From DASYLJ01 sp964432595 (lineage in GTDB: Bacteria; Desulfobacterota; Binatia; DP-6), in assembly GCA_964432595.1 (NCBI GenBank), contig CAYSOF010000041.1, positions 1 to 40,629 of the forward strand: a DNA stretch of 40,629 nucleotides, in the 5' to 3' direction. Every line of letters begins with the position of its first letter. Within the stretch, counting starts at the first letter, position 1. Below, one piece after another: positions 33,940 through 40,629 of the stretch. The notes beneath the pieces were generated by a model, which was not told the DNA's origin, did not search any database, and saw only the letters and a list, made by a program, of their open reading frames with translations. A program made the translations under genes and the position numbers.

Positions 33940-33968
33940 ACTCTGACGCGCACGATCTCGGGAGGCAA
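33940..33968 (-). promoter_or_regulatory. Candidate promoter of the 33505-33933 gene
   Basis: On the minus strand: TTGCCT (33968-33963), 17 bp, CAGAGT (33945-33940), 6 nt before the ATG. Leaderless-type spacing. Confidence 0.35.
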
Positions 33969-34017
33969 CGGCTAGCGAGGCGGGAATCGCCGTGCTACAT
34001 GCCCGCACGCGACTACG

Positions 34018-34108
34018 GGAGAGATGGCCGAGTGGTCGAAGGCGCACGCCTGCTAAGCGTGTGTAGGGCCTTAAAGCTCTACCGAGGGTTCGAATCCCTC
34101 TCTCTCCG
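34018..34108 (+). tRNA. tRNA-Ser (anticodon GCU)
   Basis: A 91-nt class II tRNA. Acceptor GGAGAGA (34018-34024) pairs with TCTCTCC (34101-34107), discriminator G. The anticodon stem-loop is CACGC-CTGCTAA-GCGTG with anticodon GCT at 34052-34054. A long variable arm and the T-arm GAGGG-TTCGAAT-CCCTC follow. No CCA is encoded. It reads AGC/AGU codons. Confidence 0.97.
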
Positions 34109-34161
34109 CTCCATGGCAGCGGCCGGTCGTCGGGTGCTCGAAGCGCCGGACGGCCGGCGTG

Positions 34162-34404
34162 CTACTGGATGCCGCGCGCGGTGCGGACGCGCTCGGCGGC
34201 TTCGCCGACGTACAGGCGGAAGCGTCCCGGGGGGCCCTCGACCAGGTAGGGCTGCGGGTAGGTCGGGCCGTTCACCCGTCCGACCCAACGCCGGAGGACC
34301 GTCAGCTCGTCCTGAGTGGCCGGGTCCAGCTCGAGACACTCCTCACCGATACGGACCTTCGCATCACGGACGACGTCCGCCGCCGGCTGAACCGTTTTCG
34401 CCAT
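34162..34404 (-). CDS. Hypothetical protein, 80 aa
   Basis: A small soluble protein with strongly G/C-ending codons and an ATG at 34404 preceded by GAGGG at good spacing. Features are KVRIGEECLELDPATQDELT, a single Trp-Val-Gly turn and PYLVEGPPGRFRLYVGEAAE. No known motif. It may be a small regulatory or structural protein. An opposite-strand ORF covers the same bases but looks less gene-like. It lies 54 bp from tRNA-Ser, convergent with it. Confidence 0.6.
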   Translation of the reverse strand: MAKTVQPAADVVRDAKVRIGEECLELDPATQDELTVLRRWVGRVNGPTYPQPYLVEGPPGRFRLYVGEAAERVRTARGIQ

Positions 34405-34588
34405 CAAGGCCCTCGAGCGTGCCATGCCGTAGCTCATAGCAGGTAATGTGCCGACCAAACCCACGCAACTGCGTAGTCTGCGGCCGCGAAAATCCTGCAA
34501 TCGTGCGCGGCATGGCGCGCCGGCACGGACGAGGGGGGTGTCGAACGTTCCGATTGCCTACTGCAACTCGCCATCGAGACGTGATGCC

Positions 34589-34609
34589 ACCCCGACCTTT
34601 GGGCGGGGT
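34589..34609 (-). terminator. Hairpin just after the 34609-36720 stop
   Basis: ACCCCG (34589-34594) and CGGGGT (34604-34609) form a 6-bp stem that may gain two inner pairs. It begins at the stop codon of the minus-strand operon. There is no T-tract on the transcript side. Confidence 0.35.
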
Positions 34610-36720
34610 CACTCGTAGAGCTTGCTGTCGGGCGACTTGTAGCGGCGCATCTTGATGCCGGGCGCGACTGACACGCCGTCCTCGCCGAGCGATCCCTGGA
34701 TGTACACGGGGACGTACTTCTCCCATCGGCCGACCTCGGGATCGACGTCGCCGGTCGTCAGGACCTTCGCGTAGAGGACTTCCTCGGCGGCGGCTCGTGC
34801 GCGCTGGTACTGATCCGGGGTGAGCGTCCGGGTGTCCGTCCGCTCGCCCGACTCGTCGTCGTCGTCGAGCAGGGTCAGCGTCATCTGACCGCGTTCGAGG
34901 CTGACGCCCTTGTCGGCCAGCTCGCCGTTGTCCTCGTCGCCGTCGAGCAGTCCCGGGTCGAGGTCGAGGCCGGCGGGCCCGAGCAGAATGGGGTTCGCCT
35001 GCAGGAGGTCGCGATCGAGCGGCAGCGCGCCCGGACCGGGGCGATCCTTCAGCCGCTCGCGGGCCTTCTCCGCCGCGTCGGACTCCGGGAAATGCTCGGC
35101 GATGGACGCGAGCAGCAGGTGCTCGGCGGGCGATCCCTGGACCTTCTCGAGCATCGTGTCCGCGAGCTTGTCCTGCAGCTTCTTGATGCGCTTCGGGTCC
35201 GGCTCGGGCACGGCCTGGCAATGCATCAGCGCGCGCTCGAAGTTGCCCGCCCGCTCGTACGCCGACGACAGCCGCTCGTGGACCTCCGGCGCGTCGGGCG
35301 AGTCGGGCTCGCGCGCGAGCAGCTCCTCGCCGCGCTGGATGATCTCGTCGTTCGACGCCGGATCGTTGCGCCAGGCCTTCCAGGCGCGCGTCGCGACGCC
35401 GATCATGTTGAAGATGCCGAGCGACTGCGCCGCCTGCGCGCCCTGGGCGCCGAGCTGCATCGCGCCATACAGCGCGGTCCGGCCGTCCGTACCACCGAGG
35501 AGCACGTACTTCGCGACCTCGCGGGTGTGCCGGCTCTCGGCCTCGTCGAGCGCGTCGAGGCGGTTGAACTCCGGGCTCGCCAGCAGCGCGCTCGCCTGAC
35601 GGCCGACGCCGGAGTCGTCGTCGGCCAGGTCCTGCAGCGTGTCGCGCGCCTCGACGCGATGCCCGGACATGTCGCGCGCGACGACGGCCGAGAGCTGCGC
35701 GCCGGGCACCAGTGCGCTGTCGGGGTGCGCGTTCTGGAAGCGCTGCGACGTCGCCATCATCGCCTGCGGATCGCCGAGCGCCGTGGCGACCGCGACGGCG
35801 TGGTAATCGTCGGCCTCCAGGCCGGGCTCCGGCTGGAGCGGCTCATGGGCCGGCCAGCGGGCCGCCTCCTCGGCGGTGCTGCGACGGGCCATCGCGGCGG
35901 CGAGGTCGTCGAGCGGCTCGTCGGCCTCCTCAGCGCAGCCGTCGAGGCGCTGCGCATTGGTCAGGTAGAAGCGCGCGCGGTCGAGGTGGTCGTCGTCGAG
36001 CGCCTTCGTCCCGAGGGTGACGGTTTCGGTGCAGAGCGCCTCGGCGCGTTTCTTCCCGAGCTGTTGGACGGCGCGGACGATGTCCGGCGCGTCGTTCGTC
36101 AGGTTGTCGCGACGCAGCAGCGTCTTGTAGCGGGCGAGCGCCTCGCGCTCGGGCGGCGACAGCCGATTGTAGCTCCAGAGGTTCACCGCCGTGGTCGCCA
36201 CCGCGTCGACGGCGCTGCCGGCGATCAGGAACGGGTTCAGTGCGGCGAGGAACGCGGCGCCGGTGAAGACGCCGAACGGCCGCACGGCGTCGTTCAGCAG
36301 GGTCGCGCGACGGTTGTGCTGGTCGTTCGCGATGAGCCGCTCTGCGGCGGCGGCGTCTTCGTTCTCGAGCGCGTGCCGCGCGAGGCGCTCGACGACCGGA
36401 TCGGGATCGGCGTCGAGGACGTCTTCGAGCGCGCCGCGGCGTGCGTCGCGCGTGCTGACGAGGCTCGCGGCCATGAGGCGGACGGCGTCGGTGAGGCCGG
36501 TCGGGCGGAGCCCCGCGTCGACGCGCTGCTGGTCCAGCCCCTCGAACTCGCGCACCGAGGCGTTCGCCAGGGTGCCGTTGCCGGTCAGCACCGCCGCGGC
36601 CGCGCGGTGCACCCGCTCCTCGATGTCGGCGTCGTTGCGCGACGCCTCGTCGAGGAGGCTCGGACCCGCGTACGCGACGCTCGCGACGAGGACGACGAGG
36701 ATCGGGAGCAGGCGCCGCAT
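34609..36720 (-). CDS. Exported helical-repeat (TPR-like) protein, 703 aa, unknown function
   Basis: The signal peptide MRRLLPILVVLVASVAYA opens a 703-aa, mostly helical, acidic protein. A hydrophobic stretch (about 154-182, GAAFLAALNPFLIAG then AVDAVATTAVNLW) could anchor or insert into a membrane. Residues about 320-560 contain TPR-like helical pairs (EVHERLSSAYERAGNFERALMHCQ; LLLASIAEHFPESDAAEKARERL). A Gly/Asp-rich segment (about 580-620) and a compact strand-rich C-terminus (KYVPVYIQGSLGEDG) follow. The ATG overlaps the stop of the upstream partner (ATGA), so both are made together. An assembly or scaffold role in the envelope is inferred. The family is not recognised. Confidence 0.8.
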   Translation of the reverse strand: MRRLLPILVVLVASVAYAGPSLLDEASRNDADIEERVHRAAAAVLTGNGTLANASVREFEGLDQQRVDAGLRPTGLTDAVRLMAASLVSTRDARRGALEDVLDADPDPVVERLARHALENEDAAAAERLIANDQHNRRATLLNDAVRPFGVFTGAAFLAALNPFLIAGSAVDAVATTAVNLWSYNRLSPPEREALARYKTLLRRDNLTNDAPDIVRAVQQLGKKRAEALCTETVTLGTKALDDDHLDRARFYLTNAQRLDGCAEEADEPLDDLAAAMARRSTAEEAARWPAHEPLQPEPGLEADDYHAVAVATALGDPQAMMATSQRFQNAHPDSALVPGAQLSAVVARDMSGHRVEARDTLQDLADDDSGVGRQASALLASPEFNRLDALDEAESRHTREVAKYVLLGGTDGRTALYGAMQLGAQGAQAAQSLGIFNMIGVATRAWKAWRNDPASNDEIIQRGEELLAREPDSPDAPEVHERLSSAYERAGNFERALMHCQAVPEPDPKRIKKLQDKLADTMLEKVQGSPAEHLLLASIAEHFPESDAAEKARERLKDRPGPGALPLDRDLLQANPILLGPAGLDLDPGLLDGDEDNGELADKGVSLERGQMTLTLLDDDDESGERTDTRTLTPDQYQRARAAAEEVLYAKVLTTGDVDPEVGRWEKYVPVYIQGSLGEDGVSVAPGIKMRRYKSPDSKLYE

Positions 36721-37622
36721 CAGCGATAGCGCTGGAGGACCGAATCCTTCCACGCTTCCGTGGCGGCGAAGCGTGCCTGGCCCTCGGGCTTCTCGCGCGC
36801 CCCGTCCCACGTCGCCACCTTCCGGTAGGTGTCGAGCGCGCGATCGACGCGCGTGAGGAACTGGTCCTCGTCGAACGCGAGGGGTCGTTCGTGCTCGTCG
36901 ACGTACTGGCGCGCGATGTCGGCGTAGAGATCGCCGAGGCGCAGGATGTGCGCGGGCAGGTTCTTCGAGTCGGCATGCTTCTCGACCAGGAAGCGGACGG
37001 CGCGCTCGGCGGTGGCGTCGCCGCCCTCGAGCGCCGTGCGATGGTCGACGACGAGGCGGACGGTGGCGCGCTCGAGGCGCTCCTCTTCCACCTCGGCCAG
37101 CGTCGCGTACGGCGTGTCCTTGTAGCGTTCGACGAGCTTGTTCCAGCCGTCGAGCTTGGCCCGGATGGTCGCGAGCTCGGCGTTCAGGTCGCTGCCGTCC
37201 TCGGGCATGGCGGCCACGGCCGCGAAGGCGCGGGCGCGCTCGGCGCCGTCCTTGGCCGGCGCGGCGAGCGGCGACGTCATCGCGGCAACCTGCGCATACG
37301 CGTCGGCCGCCTTCTGGAACTCGAACATCCGCTCGAGCGTCCGCGCCCGCGTGAACGTCGTGACGTCGCGCATCTTGCCGGGAAAGCGCTTCTCCCAGGC
37401 GTCGAGGCGGCTCAGCGTCAGCCGGTAGAGGTCGTGCCCCGTGGGGTCGCGCGGCGGCGGGAAGCGGTAGACGTCGTCGTTCAGGTGCCACGTCAAGGTC
37501 GCGATGACTTCGAGGAGGTCCTCGTAGGGCGCAAATGCGCCGGTGGCATCGGCGGCGCGGCTCGGGGTGGGCAGGGTGCAGACCGTCAGGGCGGCCGCGA
37601 GCAGCATCACGCGCAGACGCAT
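36720..37622 (-). CDS. Exported helical protein, 300 aa, partner of the 703-aa protein
   Basis: The signal peptide MRLRVMLLAAALTVCTLPTPSRA is followed by an all-helical mature protein with TPR-like spacing: LYRLTLSRLDAWEKRFPGKM, RTLERMFEFQKAADAYAQVAAM and YKDTPYATLAEVEEERLERA. No catalytic motif is visible. The ATG at 37622 is preceded by a TTGCCC-N16-TATGCG element, and the TGA overlaps the next ATG. The pair is the only operon in the window made solely of large unrecognised exported proteins. It is divergent from the amino-acid ABC transporter by about 100 bp. A link to it is possible but unproven. Confidence 0.8.
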   Translation of the reverse strand: MRLRVMLLAAALTVCTLPTPSRAADATGAFAPYEDLLEVIATLTWHLNDDVYRFPPPRDPTGHDLYRLTLSRLDAWEKRFPGKMRDVTTFTRARTLERMFEFQKAADAYAQVAAMTSPLAAPAKDGAERARAFAAVAAMPEDGSDLNAELATIRAKLDGWNKLVERYKDTPYATLAEVEEERLERATVRLVVDHRTALEGGDATAERAVRFLVEKHADSKNLPAHILRLGDLYADIARQYVDEHERPLAFDEDQFLTRVDRALDTYRKVATWDGAREKPEGQARFAATEAWKDSVLQRYR

Positions 37623-37631
37623 GGCTCGCGT

Positions 37632-37659
37632 CGCATAGCATATGCGCCCGGTCGGGCAA
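37632..37659 (-). promoter_or_regulatory. Candidate promoter of the exported-protein pair
   Basis: On the minus strand: TTGCCC (37659-37654), 16 bp, TATGCG (37637-37632), 9 nt before the ATG at 37622. The spacer contains GCATATGC, an 8-bp palindrome (37638-37645). Confidence 0.4.
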
Positions 37660-37726
37660 GCGCGTTTCCTTGCCGCGACGGGGCCGTGTTCGCTAGATCG
37701 GCGCTCTGCGCGCGCTCGTCCTCCTC

Positions 37727-39148
37727 TTGCTGATGCTGGCGGCGCCCGGGATCGCCCGGGCCGACGGCCTCGCTGCCGTGAAGGCGCGCGGCACGCTGCG
37801 CTGGGGCGGCGATCTGCAGGGCGGCGAGCCGTACGTCTTCCAGGACCCCGACGACGACACCCGGATCGCGGGTTTCGAGGTGGAGATCGCCGACGCGATC
37901 GCGCGCCGGCTGGGCGTCGGCGCCGAGTTCGTCCAGAACGACTGGGGCATGCTCGTCCCCGCGCTGGAGCGTGGTGACTTCGACGTCATCCTGAATGGGC
38001 TGGAGGTGACGGAGGCCCGCCGGGGCCGGGTGGCGTTCACCCGCCCGTATTTCGCGTTCGCGGCGGTGCTCGTCGTGCGGAAGGACGACCCGGCGAAGGG
38101 GCTGGCGGACCTGCGCGGGCGTCGCGTCGGCACGCTGGGCGGCTCGCTGTCGCACGACTTCCTCCTGAAGGACCCGGCGGTCGAGGTCGTCGTCTACGAG
38201 GGCACCGAGGAGCCGTACCTCGATCTCGAGCAGCGCCGGCTCGACGGCGTGGTGCTCGACGACATCATCGCCGCGCGCTTCGGCCTCGTGCGTCCGACGC
38301 TGCGTGCCGCCGGGTCGGTCGGCGAGGGTACGTACGCGATGGCGGTGCTGCCCGACGAGACGGCGTTGCTGGCGGCGCTCGACCAGTCGCTGGCCGACAT
38401 GATGCGCGACGGCGAGCTGCGCCGGATCCTCGAGCGGTGGAAGCTCTGGAACGACCTGCAGGAGCGCCTCGAGACCGACGTCACCGCGGCGGTGCCGCCG
38501 CCGGCGGCGCCGTCCCTGACGCGCACGCAGCTGCTCCTTTTCCTGCGCGCGACGTGGAACACGGTCGTGATCTCGGTGCTGGCAATGGTCCTCGCGGTGG
38601 CCGGTGGGCTCGTGCTGAGCGTCGCGCGCCGCTACGGCGGGCCCGTGCTGCGCGCGCTCGCGATCGGCTACGTCGAGCTCTTCCGCGGGACGCCGGTGCT
38701 GCTGCAGCTCTACGTGATCTACTTCGGGCTGGCGCCCGTCGTCGCGCTCGATCCGTTCACCGCGGCGGTCATCGGGCTCGGGCTCAACTACGCGGCATAC
38801 GAGTCGGAGCTGTACCGCGCGGGCCTGGAGGCCGTGCCGGCGGGTCAGACGGAGGCGGCACTGTCGCTCGGGATGTCGCGCCGGCAGGCGCTCCGGCGGA
38901 TCGTCCTGCCGCAGGCGATGCGAATCGCGCTGCCGGGCGTCGCGAACGACTTCATCGCGCTGCTGAAGGACACGTCGCTGGTGTCGGTGATCACCGTCGT
39001 CGAGTTGACGAAGCAGATGACGATCACCGCCGTGTATCTGCAGAGCTGGCTCGTGCCCGGGCTGCTCTGTGCGGCGCTGTACCTGGCGCTCAGCATCCCG
39101 CTGTCGCGGCTCGCGGTGCGGCTCGAGCGGCGGTTGGCGCCGGCATGA
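37727..39148 (+). CDS. Amino-acid ABC transporter, fused solute-binding protein and permease
   Basis: The N-terminal half (about 10-245) is a family-3 solute-binding domain (TLRWGGDLQGGEPYVFQD; IAGFEVEIADAIARRLG; VILNGLEVTEARR). The C-terminal half (about 262-473) is a His/Glu/Gln-type permease with membrane helices and the coupling loop AALSLGMSRRQALRRIVLPQA; IGYVELFRGTPVLLQLYVIYFGL is the family hallmark. The start is uncertain: TTG 37727 or ATG 37733 would cut into the signal peptide, whereas the frame is open back to 37697 and LRALVLLLLMLAAPGIARA, beginning with CTG 37706, is a complete signal. Its TGA overlaps the ATPase ATG (ATGA). It imports polar amino acids. Confidence 0.9.
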   Translation: MLMLAAPGIARADGLAAVKARGTLRWGGDLQGGEPYVFQDPDDDTRIAGFEVEIADAIARRLGVGAEFVQNDWGMLVPALERGDFDVILNGLEVTEARRGRVAFTRPYFAFAAVLVVRKDDPAKGLADLRGRRVGTLGGSLSHDFLLKDPAVEVVVYEGTEEPYLDLEQRRLDGVVLDDIIAARFGLVRPTLRAAGSVGEGTYAMAVLPDETALLAALDQSLADMMRDGELRRILERWKLWNDLQERLETDVTAAVPPPAAPSLTRTQLLLFLRATWNTVVISVLAMVLAVAGGLVLSVARRYGGPVLRALAIGYVELFRGTPVLLQLYVIYFGLAPVVALDPFTAAVIGLGLNYAAYESELYRAGLEAVPAGQTEAALSLGMSRRQALRRIVLPQAMRIALPGVANDFIALLKDTSLVSVITVVELTKQMTITAVYLQSWLVPGLLCAALYLALSIPLSRLAVRLERRLAPA

Positions 39149-39900
39149 GCACCGTCATCGCCGTGCGCGGGCTGCACACGCGATTCGGCACGACCGAGGT
39201 GCTGCGCGGCATCGATCTCGAGGTGAACCGCGGCGAGGTGGTCGCGGTGCTCGGTGGCTCCGGAAGCGGCAAGACGACGCTGCTGCGGGCGATCAACTAC
39301 CTGACGCCATTCCAGGCCGGCGAGGTGGACGTGGCGGGCCATCGGCTGCGTCCCGGCATGTCGGAGCGCACGGACGCGGCGGCGCTGCGCGCGGTGCGCA
39401 CGCGGGCCGGCATGGTCTTCCAGAGCTTCCACCTGTTCCCGCATCTGACCGCGCTGGCGAACGTCATGGAGGCGCCGCAGCTGGTGCTCGGCCTGCCGGC
39501 CGCCGAGGCGCGCGCGCGGGCGGAGCGGCTGCTCGCGCGCGTCGGGCTCGCGGAGCACGCGGCCGCCTATCCGCATCGCTTGTCGGGTGGGCAGCAGCAG
39601 CGTGTCGCGATCGCCCGTGCGCTGGCGATGGAGCCGGCGGCGCTGCTGCTCGACGAGCCGACGTCGGCGCTCGATCCGCGGCTCGTCGGCGAGGTGCTGG
39701 CCGTCGTGGCGGATCTCGCGGCGGCGGGGCAGACGATGATGGTGGTCACGCACGAGATGAGCTTCGCGCGACGCTGCGCGAATCGCGTCGTCGTGCTCGC
39801 GGGCGGGCGCGTGGTGGAAGAGGGAACGCCCGACGACGTGCTGTCGCGGCCGCGGACGGCGGAGACGCGGGCGCTGCTCGGCGTTCAGCACCCTGTTTAG
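39145..39900 (+). CDS. Amino-acid ABC transporter ATP-binding protein (GlnQ/HisP-like)
   Basis: A 251-aa ATPase for the fused binding/permease protein upstream, with which it overlaps by 4 bp. Motifs in order: Walker A GGSGSGKTT (38-46), Q-loop VFQSFHLFPHLT, signature LSGGQQQRVAIARAL, Walker B LLLDEPTSALDP and switch His in VVTHEM. This is the PAAT (polar amino acid) subclass. The stop TAG overlaps the stop of the convergent DUF1614-like gene by 4 bp. The substrate cannot be read from sequence. Confidence 0.96.
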   Translation: MSTVIAVRGLHTRFGTTEVLRGIDLEVNRGEVVAVLGGSGSGKTTLLRAINYLTPFQAGEVDVAGHRLRPGMSERTDAAALRAVRTRAGMVFQSFHLFPHLTALANVMEAPQLVLGLPAAEARARAERLLARVGLAEHAAAYPHRLSGGQQQRVAIARALAMEPAALLLDEPTSALDPRLVGEVLAVVADLAAAGQTMMVVTHEMSFARRCANRVVVLAGGRVVEEGTPDDVLSRPRTAETRALLGVQHPV

Positions 39901-40499
39901 GCGAGCAGGACGGCGATCAGGCCGACGAGGAAGATCCCGTCGAAGGTGCCGGCGCCGCCGATGGAGGCGACGGGTGCGCCCATGCCGCGGATGCGATGCA
40001 GGTTCGTCAGGTCGGCGCCGATGAGCGTGCCGAGGCTGCCGGCGGCGTAGGCGATCGCGGGCGCGGCCTGCGGGGCGAGCAGGATGGCGAGGCCCGCGGC
40101 GATGGGCGCCGGGAGGAATGCGGGCATCGCGATGCCGAGCTTCGGGACGGGGCGCGCCATCGTGTGGATGACGGCGGCCGTGAGCAGCGTCGCGAGCAGG
40201 CCGACGCCCCACAGCTTCGCGACCGCGAGGAAGTAGAGTGAGAGCGCGGTGGGGACGAGCGCGCCGCCGACGTTGACGGCGAGCACGGTGCCGGGCGTGC
40301 CGTCGGGCTGCGTGAAACGCGACACCGGAACGTTGACGAGGCTCCCGACGAGCGAAGCGAGCAGCACGGCGAACACGAGGCGATGCGGGACGCCGGCCTT
40401 CTCGTAGGCGTACTCGATGACGTCGAGCTCGACGAACGTCAGGACCAGACCGGCGAGCGTGCCGAGGACGACGAGGGGCAGGCGAGGGGCGCTCGGCAT
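39897..40499 (-). CDS. DUF1614-like integral membrane protein, 200 aa
   Basis: A polytopic protein with about six hydrophobic segments (LPLVVLGTLAGLVLTFVEL; LVFAVLLASLVGSLVNVPV; LLATLLTAAVIHTMA; PIAAGLAILLA and a C-terminal FDGIFLVGLIAVLLA). The order and motifs such as NVGGALVPTALSLYF, GADLTNL and SIGGAGTFDGIFLVG resemble the DUF1614 family, whose function is unknown. The ATG at 40499 is preferred because the longer frame would run into the tRNA-Arg gene. It overlaps the ATPase stop by 4 bp. Confidence 0.82.
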   Translation of the reverse strand: MPSAPRLPLVVLGTLAGLVLTFVELDVIEYAYEKAGVPHRLVFAVLLASLVGSLVNVPVSRFTQPDGTPGTVLAVNVGGALVPTALSLYFLAVAKLWGVGLLATLLTAAVIHTMARPVPKLGIAMPAFLPAPIAAGLAILLAPQAAPAIAYAAGSLGTLIGADLTNLHRIRGMGAPVASIGGAGTFDGIFLVGLIAVLLA

Positions 40500-40544
40500 G
40501 CGAGCGGCCCTATCGGTTTTGGCGGCGGGTCGCCAGCAATCGAC

Positions 40545-40573
40545 TTGCGGGGTCAGGAGGTGGCTGGTAAGTA
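40545..40573 (+). promoter_or_regulatory. Candidate promoter of tRNA-Arg
   Basis: TTGCGG (40545-40550), 17 bp, TAAGTA (40568-40573), 17 nt before the tRNA 5' end. It shares the exact -35 and the TAA-starting -10 with the two divergent promoters at 14406-14474. Confidence 0.45.
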
Positions 40574-40590
40574 CGCGGCCTTCCTGCTGC

Positions 40591-40629
40591 GCGCCCATAG
40601 CTCAGTTGGATAGAGCGTCTGACTACGAA
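40591..40629 (+). tRNA. tRNA-Arg (anticodon ACG), 5' part, cut by window end
   Basis: GCGCCCA acceptor strand (40591-40597), TA, D-arm GCTC-AGTTGGATA-GAGC, then TCTGA-CTACGAA, giving anticodon ACG at 40625-40627. The variable and T arms are beyond the window. The ACG anticodon (edited to ICG by TadA) reads CGU/CGC/CGA. Confidence 0.93.

Noticed and set aside
33882..34439. 185-aa ORF across tRNA-Ser(GCU)
   Set aside because: Same reason: it reads through the tRNA and a low-complexity tail.
36721..37659. 1016-aa version of the 703-aa exported protein
   Set aside because: The extra N-terminal part is antiphase to the real 300-aa gene, and the signal peptide starts at 36720.

Overview
The window is a very GC-rich (by eye about 70% or more) bacterial chromosome segment with densely packed housekeeping and accessory genes on both strands. 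It starts inside secA and ends inside a tRNA-Arg. I see no phage, transposase, integrase, CRISPR array or rRNA. Gram-negative features (lipoprotein, Sec signal peptides, periplasmic DsbA-like protein, secA followed directly by argJ, GatCAB, fused amino-acid ABC transporter) suggest a deltaproteobacteria-like lineage. The Thr/Ser-tract linkers ending in a Pro-Gly-Gly junction in two secreted oxidoreductases recall, from memory only, Binatota-type (Desulfobacterota_B) genomes. That placement is an inference.

Layout. 1-5607 (+): a tightly coupled run secA (partial), argJ, CPBP membrane protease, rnhA, S9 prolyl-oligopeptidase-like peptidase, with gaps of 1-4 bp or 4-bp stop/start overlaps. 5630-9141 (+): a promoter, then a 1148-aa secreted propeller/di-haem cytochrome protein with a roughly 60-residue Thr/Ser tract and a C-terminal beta-rich domain, closed by a 14-bp perfect hairpin. 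9200-10369 (+): patatin-like phospholipase. 10607-14399 (-): a small unknown gene, then gatB, gatA and gatC read right to left. 14484-16139 (+): yraN and serS, divergent from gatC. 16132-18615: an OB-fold-like lipoprotein (-), a SurA-N/DsbA-like thiol protein (+) and a secreted beta-helix protein (+). 18669-18755: tRNA-Ser(UGA).

18881-24325 (+): a small acidic ORF, then the most intriguing part of the window, a translationally coupled trio: GCS2-type glutamate-cysteine ligase homologue, circularly permuted ATP-grasp-like ligase, and YafJ-type class II glutamine amidotransferase. It is followed by an XRE regulator and a degenerate receiver-like protein. The trio looks like an uncharacterised gamma-glutamyl or amide-ligation pathway.

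24373-28959: an extended SDR (-) divergent from a lipoate-ligase-like protein lacking the usual Lys, a secreted PQQ-type sugar dehydrogenase-like protein, and a HEAT-repeat protein. 28943-31540 (-): clpB. 31604-34404: small genes, including a YmdB-type macrodomain protein, secreted and membrane unknowns and tRNA-Ser(GCU). 34609-37622 (-): a coupled pair of large exported helical-repeat proteins. 37727-40499: a fused solute-binding/permease amino-acid ABC transporter with its ATPase, and a DUF1614-like membrane protein (-). 40591-40629: the 5' part of tRNA-Arg(ACG).

Two window-wide signals stand out. Several genes have a -35/-10-like pair placed so the predicted transcript would start at or just before the start codon (leaderless mRNAs). 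Four convergent gene pairs overlap at their 3' ends by 4-19 bp.
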